Part shown: piece after piece, positions 1-6,361 of the stretch | Layout of the letters: the number at the start of each line of letters is the position of its first letter | How positions within the stretch are numbered: the stretch's first letter is position 1 | Assembly (NCBI GenBank): GCA_013334735.1 | Contig: JAAXXA010000122.1 | Span: 1-7,707, forward strand | Source: Bacteroidota bacterium | GTDB lineage: Bacteria; Bacteroidota; Bacteroidia; Bacteroidales; CG2-30-32-10 | Direction of reading: 5' to 3' | DNA: 7,707 bases | Position numbers and translations under genes: made by a program | Notes under the pieces: model-generated | Seen by the model: only the letters and a program-made list of their open reading frames with translations | What the model was told of the DNA's origin: nothing | Database searches by the model: none

Positions 1-10
1 CTTCCGATCT
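1..10. other. Probable residual sequencing-adapter sequence at contig edge
   Basis: The first ten bases, CTTCCGATCT, are identical to the 3' end of the common Illumina TruSeq-type adapter; read on the minus strand they are AGATCGGAAG. They sit exactly at the window edge, where untrimmed adapter would be expected. A chance 10-base match at this exact place is unlikely but possible. The last three to four codons of the truncated minus-strand gene here are therefore probably not biological. Confidence 0.8.
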
Positions 11-1037
11 TTGTATCCAAACCTGTAGATGGTGTCCATGCATAAGAAACGGGTTGCGATAACTTTATAATTACCGTTACTGAATCGCCTGCTGCATAAC
101 CATTATTGGCATCGGTAAAATAAACGGAACGTAAGGTTTTGCTTGTTCCACTTGTTAATGCTGCCCAGGTGGTTCCGGCATCTATTGTTTTAAGAAGTAG
201 CCCGCCATATCCTACTGCATAAGCTGTATCGGTATTTATAAAATGAACTGAAGTAAAATAATTAGTGGTGCCGCTTGTTTGCTGTGTCCATGTTGTACCT
301 GCATTTGTTGTTTTAAGTATCAGCCCGTTTACTCCAACAGCGTAGCCTGTAATACTGTCTGTGAAATAAACTGATCTTAATGAATAAATTACTCCGCTTG
401 TTAGTATTGTCCAGTTGGTTCCTGCATCTGTAGTTTTTATTATCCTGCCGTTTGCGCCAACTGCGTAGCCGGTATCTGTGTCAATAAAATAAACGGAACT
501 TAAATAAACAGTTGTTGTTTGCGCTGTCCATGTTGTTCCGTAATTTATTGTTTTAAGTATTATCCCGTTTTGTCCGACTGCGTAAGCGGTGCTATCGTTG
601 GTAAATTTAACTGAATTTAATATGTTGCTTGTTCCGCTTATTAATGCTGTCCATGTTGTTCCTGCATTGCTTGTTTTAGTGATATAGCCATTTTCGCCTA
701 CGGCATAACCGGTATTTTTATCAGTAAAATAAACGGAATTCAAATTATTAGTTGTTATGCTTGACAGCCATATCCAGCTGCTTCCTGCATTGCTTGTTTT
801 AAGTATTGCTCCCCCGTTTCCTACTGCATAACCGGTATCGGTGGTGGTATAATAAACTGAATTTAACAATGCGCTTACGCTGCTGCTTGTAATTACCCAT
901 TTGGGTTGCGCGTCTAATTGTACTGAGCCTCCGCAAATAATAGTTTTATTATCTCCCGCTTCTATGGCGCACTGGGAATATGTTCTTATTCCGTTCGTGA
1001 GGAATAATACGATTAGGAAAAGTAAGGTTTTTTTCAT
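1..1037 (-). CDS. Secreted Ycf48/BNR-like beta-propeller protein with PKD-like flanks, 3'-truncated
   Basis: The frame starts at ATG 1037-1035 and stays open for 345 codons to the window edge without a stop, so the C-terminus is missing. Residues 1-22 are a Sec-type signal peptide (MKKTLLFLIVLFL..., ending near TYSQ). Residues 24-43 include AGDNKTIICGGSVQL, which resembles the first strand of PKD/Ig-like modules in Bacteroidota surface proteins. Then come seven blades with the pattern SVYFTDxxTGYAVGxNGxI and KTxNAGTTW, with GYAVG-type cores at residues 69, 110, 151, 190, 231, 272 and 313. This matches the Ycf48-like/sialidase-type propeller repeat. The seventh blade breaks off after GYAAG and passes into SYAWTPSTGLDT, a PKD-like motif. 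Such proteins are usually large, extracellular and end in a T9SS sorting domain; that end is not visible. It is separated from the upstream gene by 204 bp. Its exact role is unknown and an enzymatic function is not indicated. Codons overlapping bases 1-10 are probably adapter. Confidence 0.9.
   Translation of the reverse strand, partial: MKKTLLFLIVLFLTNGIRTYSQCAIEAGDNKTIICGGSVQLDAQPKWVITSSSVSALLNSVYYTTTDTGYAVGNGGAILKTSNAGSSWIWLSSITTNNLNSVYFTDKNTGYAVGENGYITKTSNAGTTWTALISGTSNILNSVKFTNDSTAYAVGQNGIILKTINYGTTWTAQTTTVYLSSVYFIDTDTGYAVGANGRIIKTTDAGTNWTILTSGVIYSLRSVYFTDSITGYAVGVNGLILKTTNAGTTWTQQTSGTTNYFTSVHFINTDTAYAVGYGGLLLKTIDAGTTWAALTSGTSKTLRSVYFTDANNGYAAGDSVTVIIKLSQPVSYAWTPSTGLDTKIG
87..870 (-). 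repeat. Seven tandem Ycf48-like propeller repeats, about 123-nt period
   Basis: The codons for the GYAVG-type core begin at 833, 710, 587, 470, 347, 224 and 101 on the minus strand. Spacings are 123, 123, 117, 123, 123 and 123 nt, that is 41 residues with one 39-residue unit. The protein repeat is strong (SVYFTD, GYAVG, NGxIxKT, AGTTW), while the DNA of the units has diverged. This is protein-level repetition for blades of a propeller, not a satellite. Blade 7 is only half present. Confidence 0.9.
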
Positions 1038-1041
1038 GGGT

Positions 1042-1069
1042 GTTTGAGTTTTGAGTTATGAATTATGTT
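1042..1069. repeat. Short tract of four degenerate 7-bp units just 5' of the propeller gene
   Basis: On the plus strand the tract reads as consecutive 7-mers GTTTGAG, TTTTGAG, TTATGAA and TTATGTT. It lies 4 bp upstream of the minus-strand ATG at 1037, so it occupies the 5' leader of the propeller gene. It resembles in style the longer heptamer tract before the gene starting at 6179. A related pair, TTGACTG TTGATTG, occurs at 1150-1163. No Shine-Dalgarno sequence is visible; Bacteroidota commonly lack one. Confidence 0.5.
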
Positions 1070-1137
1070 TAGTATTCATGGGAAAAATTTAAAACAGTTT
1101 TTATACTACAAAGAAATAAAATTTCGCATTTTTAAGT

Positions 1138-1185
1138 TGGCAGTCTTTGTTGACTGTTGATTGCTCCGCCATAGGCGGACTGCCA
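1138..1185. repeat. Nested inverted repeats in the 204-bp spacer, possible hairpin or terminator-like element
   Basis: TGGCAGTC at 1138-1145 pairs with GACTGCCA at 1178-1185, an 8-bp stem with a 32-base loop. Inside it TCCGCC (1165-1170) and GGCGGA (1174-1179) form a 6-bp GC-rich stem with a 3-base loop. The inner right arm overlaps the outer right arm by two bases, so the two structures compete. The element is about 57 bp beyond the stop of the T9SS cargo gene and could end its transcript, but no U-tract follows on the minus strand. The rest of the spacer (1038-1241) is AT-rich with no ORF and no clear Bacteroidota promoter. Confidence 0.5.
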
Positions 1186-1241
1186 TCTTTTATATTAATG
1201 TTACATTTATTCCATGCAAAGTATGATTGATTGTTCTATTT

Positions 1242-3392
1242 TTATTTTATTATTACAATCTTATCCGCTCCAATGAGTTTATTACCGGCAATTGCATGAT
1301 AAAAGTAAATACCATTTTCAAGTGTATTCGCTGAAATATTAAATGTGTTATTTCCTTCGTAAAGAGGATAACTTAAAAGTTTTTTTCCTATAATATCGTA
1401 CAATTCAAAGGTGCCAGTTGTATTATCTGGAATCTCGTAAGCTACCTGCATATTGCCATTATTCGGGTTGGGAATAATATTTAAGAATATATTTGATTCA
1501 TTGCGCTCCATATTAGTTTTCTGAAGAGGGCTAATAAGTTTCAAGCTATCTGCTTGGGTATTATATTGGTTATCATTTGCGATTTTTTTCGAATTAGCTA
1601 GTAAATATACAATTCCGCTTATTTGAACCTCATTCTGACAGGCATTACTAAATGTTGCCACATAATAATATACTCCGTCAGGACATAAAAACCCATTGTA
1701 AAAACCATCCCAAACACAGAAATTTTCACTTCCACTCCCCGATGAATTACATGCATATGCCTGTATATTTGGATCCCATATTTGAATAGTATAAGCTTCT
1801 GCTCCATTTACTATAAAGCAGAATTGATCATTATATCCATCATTATTAGGTGTAAAAACATTCGGAGCTTGAACAATTGTAATTACAGAATTTCTTATCC
1901 AATCTAAAACAACTACATTTGAAAATTGAGAATCACAAATATTCTTTGAGTAAACTTTAACTTTGTAATTATTACATTTTGTAATGTAATCTGGCATAGT
2001 CCAGTCAAAATTGCAGCATTCAAAATCGCTGCCTGAATTCAATTCATAAGAATATATTTTGCTTGATAATGCCCAGTTCCAAATCTCAATGAAAACTTTA
2101 TCTGTACAATTATTTAAACCTCCTATACTCATTGAGAGATAGCAATCATCTTCATTACTTGTAATGCTTGCTGTTAAAATAGGTGTGGTCACGTTATTTC
2201 CATATTTAATTTCAATATGATCGGTGCCTGTTGTGCCACATACACTTTTAACAGCAAGTGTATAATTAATAGTGCCACATCCGTTTGCAGGGGGGGTAAA
2301 CACAGGATTTGAAATATTTGTCGATGACAAATAAGAAATAGCAGATGTAGGATCTGCTGTCCATGAATATTGCGAGGAATAATCTCCCGCAATACCTAAT
2401 TTAATTGAGGAACCATCACATGCTTCTGCATCGGTGCCTGCATTTACTGTTGGCATATATGGACAACACGGAGCTATAAACGCTTCAAATTCGCCACCAT
2501 ATTCTACTTCAAAACCCGGTTCTAAAACAACTTCCTGTCCTGCTTTATATGTTACATCAGCTCCATTTTTTACTATAACAATCCCTGAACCATAAGGCGG
2601 ACTTGCAACATCGTAGCCTGCTACTATGTATGGGCTTGCTTCATAAGGGGCTTCATTCATAGTATATGTTTTGTTTTCTATATACAAACTTTCATTGCAG
2701 CCTTGCTCATACAATTCTACTTCGTCAATAGCAATAAAACCATCTTCTAATTCAAAAATTATATTATCCATTTCATTTCCTTTGTCGCTATCAACAGTAA
2801 ATGTTTTCTGAAAAGAATAAAAAAATTCTTCCGTATAGTTTTCATCCATCTCAAACTGTGCAACAAATTTTTGTTTTATATTACCACCGTCTGCATTCCA
2901 ACATGCGCTGAATTTTGATAAATGAACACTTAATTTGCAATAAGGTCCAAATCTAGCTAATTTTAATCTTATTGTATATGTCTGATTGGCTATAAATTTA
3001 TGTGAAATGGAGGTCCTAATACCTTCATGATAATCAGTCCCTATACTACCCATCCATACAAATCTATCAGATGGTGGGTTTACTGGAATAAAAGATGCGT
3101 CTTTATCTATAATACAAGTGTTTTTGTCTATCCAATCAGGTGATGGACAACCACGTTTGAGACCACCATTGCACCAACAGTTACAATCTTTTTTTGCGAT
3201 TTGCCAACCAACAAGATCATCATTTAATCCGCAATTATATGAACCCACTGAATAATAAGAATTACATCGTGGATTTTTTCCATCTTGCCCTTCTTCAAAA
3301 CTCCAATTGGGAATAAGATTAACATTGCTTTGTCCTTTCAAAATGTAGATATTAATAAGAAATAAACCAATTAGAAATACATATTTTTTCAT
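1242..3392 (-). CDS. Large cysteine-rich secreted protein with T9SS C-terminal sorting domain
   Basis: This 716-residue protein starts at ATG 3392 and ends with TAA at 1244-1242. Residues 1-20 are a signal peptide (MKKYVFLIGLFLINIYILKG). Residues 25-230 look like a jelly-roll, CBM-like domain: it opens NLIPNWSFEEG and closes with FIAIDEVELYEQGC. Residues 237-309 match the three-coathanger-stack pattern (VKNGADVTYKAGQEVVLEPG). Residues 311-400 are PKD/Ig-like (VNAGTDAEACDGSSIKLG), and a second Ig-like segment follows to about 500. Residues 504-598 resemble the CHU_C/gliding-motility C-terminal module (APNVFTPNNDGYND, then WDGFYNG and PDGVYYYV). Residues 634-716 are a type A T9SS sorting domain (IIPNPNNG, FELYDIIGKK, LENGIYFYHA, KIVIIK). 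In known T9SS cargo this last domain directs passage through the outer membrane and is usually removed. There are 26 cysteines. It begins 4 bp after the barrel gene, so the two are surely co-transcribed. The ligand is unknown; surface adhesion or glycan binding is inference. Confidence 0.93.
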   Translation of the reverse strand: MKKYVFLIGLFLINIYILKGQSNVNLIPNWSFEEGQDGKNPRCNSYYSVGSYNCGLNDDLVGWQIAKKDCNCWCNGGLKRGCPSPDWIDKNTCIIDKDASFIPVNPPSDRFVWMGSIGTDYHEGIRTSISHKFIANQTYTIRLKLARFGPYCKLSVHLSKFSACWNADGGNIKQKFVAQFEMDENYTEEFFYSFQKTFTVDSDKGNEMDNIIFELEDGFIAIDEVELYEQGCNESLYIENKTYTMNEAPYEASPYIVAGYDVASPPYGSGIVIVKNGADVTYKAGQEVVLEPGFEVEYGGEFEAFIAPCCPYMPTVNAGTDAEACDGSSIKLGIAGDYSSQYSWTADPTSAISYLSSTNISNPVFTPPANGCGTINYTLAVKSVCGTTGTDHIEIKYGNNVTTPILTASITSNEDDCYLSMSIGGLNNCTDKVFIEIWNWALSSKIYSYELNSGSDFECCNFDWTMPDYITKCNNYKVKVYSKNICDSQFSNVVVLDWIRNSVITIVQAPNVFTPNNDGYNDQFCFIVNGAEAYTIQIWDPNIQAYACNSSGSGSENFCVWDGFYNGFLCPDGVYYYVATFSNACQNEVQISGIVYLLANSKKIANDNQYNTQADSLKLISPLQKTNMERNESNIFLNIIPNPNNGNMQVAYEIPDNTTGTFELYDIIGKKLLSYPLYEGNNTFNISANTLENGIYFYHAIAGNKLIGADKIVIIK

Positions 3393-3396
3393 ATTT

Positions 3397-4065
3397 TTAG
3401 AAATTAAAATAGTATGATAAATTTAAAGTTATAACACTTTTATTGATATACGAGTCATCATAAAGAGGTAGTAAATAATTTTTTAAAATATAGCTATCAT
3501 AAATACAATTTAAAATTATTATATTATTTTTTTTAATATAATAATTAAACCCAATACCGAATTCAAGAGAATAATTATAAGGTGATCCTCCTTGTTTTGG
3601 CATAGTTGGAGGATAATGGTTCATTTTGTCTATATGTATGTCATTAAGGCTTCCATATAATAAATTACTACCTAATTGCGAGTGTATAGCGAATTTCTTT
3701 TTATTAATAAAATTATAAATTAAATAAGCTCCAATATTTAAACGTATGTTTTTTATGCTATAAATAACAGTATCTTCATAATCATTAAATGAATAATGAA
3801 AATGATAGTTAAATTTTGAGTATCCCATATTGACCTTAACAAACAATTTATCATTTATTTTACATAATACTCCTCCAGCAAAACTATAACATAACTTTTT
3901 TTGATTATCAAAAATACCTTTACCTGTTATTTTTGGCGAATAAAATGCGCCTATATATATTCCATACAAGAATTTATGATTTTTTTCTTTTATAGCTAAA
4001 GTATCTTGCGCTTTTGCATTTATGAGTGACACTATAAAAAATAATATCAATATTTTATTTTTCAT
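3397..4065 (-). CDS. Small predicted outer-membrane beta-barrel protein
   Basis: This 222-residue protein starts at ATG 4065-4063 and stops with TAA at 3399-3397. Residues 1-20 are a clear signal peptide (MKNKILILFFIVSLINAKAQ). The mature part of about 200 residues has alternating hydrophobic and polar stretches typical of amphipathic strands, for example LFVKVNMGYSKFNYHFHYSF and YSLEFGIGFNYYIKK. It ends in SYYFNF with a terminal phenylalanine, as in many outer-membrane barrels. Size suits an 8-10-strand barrel. It could belong to the broad Bacteroidota OMP_b-brl group, but I do not recognise a specific family. The ATG overlaps the TGA of the preceding gene, and the stop lies 4 bp before the next start, placing it mid-operon. 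It is very AT-rich: hand-counting 3421-3720 gives about 22% GC. A role as anchor or assembly partner for its neighbours is inference. Confidence 0.88.
   Translation of the reverse strand: MKNKILILFFIVSLINAKAQDTLAIKEKNHKFLYGIYIGAFYSPKITGKGIFDNQKKLCYSFAGGVLCKINDKLFVKVNMGYSKFNYHFHYSFNDYEDTVIYSIKNIRLNIGAYLIYNFINKKKFAIHSQLGSNLLYGSLNDIHIDKMNHYPPTMPKQGGSPYNYSLEFGIGFNYYIKKNNIIILNCIYDSYILKNYLLPLYDDSYINKSVITLNLSYYFNF
4062..4065 (-). other. ATGA stop/start overlap, translational coupling site
   Basis: Read on the minus strand, bases 4065-4062 are ATGA. The TGA ends the 705-residue fibre-like protein (after K-I-K) and the ATG starts the barrel protein. Such overlaps normally let a terminating ribosome restart on the next gene, tying the two yields together. 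No separate ribosome-binding site is apparent in the A-rich end of the upstream gene. Confidence 0.85.
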
Positions 4066-6179
4066 TTTATTTTATTTTCGAGTGTTTCTATTCTTTTGTT
4101 TTGGTCAATTATATATAAAGTTAGTTCTTCGATTTTCTTTAATAATAAGGAGTTGAATTCGCCAATGTCCAAACCGTTTGTAATTACTTCTTTCTGGCAT
4201 GGAATATCAGGTAAATGCTTATTCTTAGTAATAAATGTTTCAACGCTATCAAGAGTTATCAGTTGATAATCTTTTTCAAAAACATAATCATAAAAATTTC
4301 CTAATGTTACTTTAAAACTTCTTGCAGCAACAGAGCCTTCAACAGCTAATTTGTAATTACCAGGATTGGTTGTTCCTATTCCAACATTTCCAGAACTCTG
4401 TTGGATAGAAATTGCATCTACAGCGCCAAAAGTACCAATTCTTAAACCACTACCATTTATGCTTTTAATATAATGATTAACATCTCCAAAGTACATTGCA
4501 GCTTCATCTCCCGGACTTCCATAATTATTTGTCCCCCTTACTAAAATATTTCCCTTATCAACTTGTAAACTTTGTTCGGGATCTGTTGTTCCTATTCCAA
4601 CTTTTCCGATAGTTCCAACTCCAGAAGCAGCTCTAACAGTTAGCGTTGGGATATCACTATTAAATCCAACCATTAATGAATGAGAAATACTATTTTGGAA
4701 ATAATTATCAACTCCATTGCCAATAATAATTGAATTATCTGCATTGGCTTTAACTAATGAACCTGCTGCAAAGGAATTTGGTCCTGTTGCAAATGTGTTT
4801 TCTCCAATACAAATTCCACTTGTATTTATAGTACAATAAGGTACACCATTAACATTAAATGTCTTAATTATTTTTCCAATTAATCTGTTATTATTTTGGT
4901 ACACCCAAATTGAATGATTTCCAAGTTTGATTATACTATCTTTTGCCATAATTCGATCTACTGTTATAGTATCACTCTCTATCGTACGTGTTTGAAAATG
5001 ATCTCCTTTTATATTTCCTATAACCGAAAGATTACCACCTACAGTCAGTTTTTCCGTAGCATTAGCCGTTCCAATCCCTACATTCCCGTTATCCTGAAGA
5101 AATAGTAAATTATCGCCCGTAGTTCCTGTGCTACCGTTAGGTTTCCAAAAATTTAATCCTCCTACTCCACTGCTGTTATTATCGCCACCCAAATATTGTA
5201 TTCCCCATTCTCCACGCTCTGCAGCTGCGGAATTTAAAGTTGATTGTTCCAGCCCGAAAAACAAAGATGCTCTTTCGGTAGAGCTACTACCGGCTGTGGT
5301 GGGAGAATATATGGAAACACTACCATTTACCTGAAGTTTTTGCTTTGGGGTTGTTGTTCCAACACCAAGGTTTCCTGCATTATTAGCATTGATTACGGTA
5401 TGTCTCGGGTTACCGCCGGGCATATAATTACTTTGTAAATACATCACGCTATCCGCGTAAACATTTTTGGAGGACATAGTAGTTGCTGAAAATGTATTTG
5501 TATAAACACTGCCTGTTTCTATAGTGTTAAAAGTACCTGTTGTTGAGCTAAGCGAAGTGGTTGTGGTTGTTCCGCTTATTTTAAGATTACCGTTTATATC
5601 CACTTTTTCCGTTGGATTGCTTTTGCCTATACCCACGTTAACGCCGTCGTTGTAAATATTAGAAGAATTTAAAATCCATTGCGAACCATTCCAATAAGGA
5701 GTATTTCCGCTTACAGCGCCGCTTCCTAAAAATCCTGTTGCTCCCGTAGCGCCTGTATTTCCGGTCTCTCCATTCGCTCCGGTTGCTCCCATAATGCCGG
5801 TAGCGCCTGTTAAGCCTGCCTCTCCCTGTGCGCCGGTTGGACCTGTGGGACCGGTTATCGGTGATAGTAATTTATATTTTACAATGTTATTCTCCATGAG
5901 CAAAATACTGTCTGATGTTCCTAACATTTTTTTACTCAGATACAAACTATCAGCTATGCTTGCTGAACCATTCACTGATAATTTTTGTTTAGGATTCGCT
6001 GTTCCTATTCCCACGTAGCCACCGGTAGTAATTATCATACGGGCGGTATCATTGGTCTTAATAACCAGATTTTTGCCTGTTAAGGTGCTTATGTAATCGT
6101 TTTGCGCAAAAGTGAAATTGGCAGTCAGGATAATGAATGCCGTGAGGGACGCGAGTTTTATTAAAATGTGTTTTTTCAT
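4062..6179 (-). CDS. Secreted fibre-like protein: VGIG motifs, collagen-like stretch, YadA-head-like segment, C-terminal coiled coil
   Basis: This 705-residue protein starts at ATG 6179 and ends with TGA at 4064-4062. Residues 1-26 are a signal peptide (MKKHILIKLASLTAFIILTA...FAQ). Six motifs of the type VGIGTxxPxxKLxVxG begin at residues 56, 182, 271, 367, 527 and 599; this motif recurs in Bacteroidota surface proteins and phage-tail-fibre-like proteins. Residues 110-151 are 14 Gly-X-Y triplets rich in GAT and GPT, collagen-like. Residues 204-240 are rich in Thr and Ser. Residues 455-515 resemble trimeric-adhesin head repeats (NSFAAGS, NSIIIGNG, SLMVGFNSDIPTLTV). Residues 621-705 carry the common C-terminal module YVFEKDYQL, NKHLPDIP and KKIEELTLY, ending in a coiled coil from about 674. 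There is no S74 Ser/Lys motif and no T9SS sorting domain. Trimerisation is likely by analogy with collagen-like and YadA-like folds but is not shown. It is first in a tight operon with the barrel and T9SS cargo genes. The annotation as 'tail fibre' would not by itself mean phage origin. Confidence 0.93.
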   Translation of the reverse strand: MKKHILIKLASLTAFIILTANFTFAQNDYISTLTGKNLVIKTNDTARMIITTGGYVGIGTANPKQKLSVNGSASIADSLYLSKKMLGTSDSILLMENNIVKYKLLSPITGPTGPTGAQGEAGLTGATGIMGATGANGETGNTGATGATGFLGSGAVSGNTPYWNGSQWILNSSNIYNDGVNVGIGKSNPTEKVDINGNLKISGTTTTTSLSSTTGTFNTIETGSVYTNTFSATTMSSKNVYADSVMYLQSNYMPGGNPRHTVINANNAGNLGVGTTTPKQKLQVNGSVSIYSPTTAGSSSTERASLFFGLEQSTLNSAAAERGEWGIQYLGGDNNSSGVGGLNFWKPNGSTGTTGDNLLFLQDNGNVGIGTANATEKLTVGGNLSVIGNIKGDHFQTRTIESDTITVDRIMAKDSIIKLGNHSIWVYQNNNRLIGKIIKTFNVNGVPYCTINTSGICIGENTFATGPNSFAAGSLVKANADNSIIIGNGVDNYFQNSISHSLMVGFNSDIPTLTVRAASGVGTIGKVGIGTTDPEQSLQVDKGNILVRGTNNYGSPGDEAAMYFGDVNHYIKSINGSGLRIGTFGAVDAISIQQSSGNVGIGTTNPGNYKLAVEGSVAARSFKVTLGNFYDYVFEKDYQLITLDSVETFITKNKHLPDIPCQKEVITNGLDIGEFNSLLLKKIEELTLYIIDQNKRIETLENKIK
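5727..5852 (-). repeat. Collagen-like Gly-X-Y repeat, 14 triplets
   Basis: Residues 110-151 of the fibre-like protein are uninterrupted Gly-X-Y triplets (GPT GPT GAQ GEA GLT GAT and so on, to GFL). Threonine is frequent in the Y position, as in other bacterial collagen-like stretches. The unit is 9 nt, and the region is more GC-rich than its surroundings. The opposite strand here reads as a proline-rich frame, which is only its shadow. Confidence 0.92.
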
Positions 6180-6191
6180 GATGTATTGTTT

Positions 6192-6346
6192 AATTACGAA
6201 TTATCAATTACGAATTACGGGTTATTAATTTATCAATTACGTTTTAATCAATTACGAATTATCAATTACGAATTACGAGTTATCACTGTCGCTTGCCGAC
6301 TGCGAATTGCCAACTGCTTTTTCACTGTTCACTGTTCACTTTTCAC
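6192..6346. repeat. Degenerate heptamer-repeat tract filling the spacer before the 705-residue gene
   Basis: The 182-bp gap between genes (6180-6361) holds no ORF and is made mostly of 7-bp units. AATTACG occurs exactly seven times, at 6192, 6206, 6213, 6235, 6250, 6264 and 6271. AATTATC stands at 6199 and 6257, and AGTTATC at 6278. The segment 6192-6225 is repeated at 6250-6283 with one mismatch in 34 bases. Next come TTGCCGACTGC (6293-6303) and TTGCCAACTGC (6307-6317), 14 bp apart. From 6321 the tract is TTCACTG, TTCACTG, TTCACTT, TTCAC. Thus three sequence families share a period of 7 or 14. The tract ends about 12 bp upstream of the ATG at 6179. No TTTG-based Bacteroidota promoter motif is present on the minus strand here. 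Confidence 0.85.
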
Positions 6347-6361
6347 TTATTCCTTATTAAA

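Noticed and set aside
87..870. CRISPR-like array
   Set aside because: The 123-nt periodicity is explained by protein blades in one open frame; the DNA repeats are imperfect and have no constant repeat/variable spacer structure.
1095..1130. Possible Bacteroidota promoter for the propeller gene (minus strand TTTCTTTG, near the TAnnTTTG -7 consensus)
   Set aside because: One mismatch to the -7 element and no TTTG-like -33 element at the expected spacing; not enough to call in AT-rich DNA.
1619..2392. Short minus-strand frames within the T9SS cargo gene
   Set aside because: They are out of frame with a gene whose translation has clear domains throughout; their products look like random composition.
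4914..5438. Several plus-strand frames of 60-70 codons
   Set aside because: They lie wholly inside the 705-residue minus-strand gene, have no recognisable domain and overlap one another in different frames.
5794..6018. Plus-strand proline-rich frame (VAPVKPASPCAPVG...)
   Set aside because: It is the antisense reading of the Gly-X-Y codons of the collagen-like stretch; the minus-strand gene is far longer, with signal peptide and recognisable modules.
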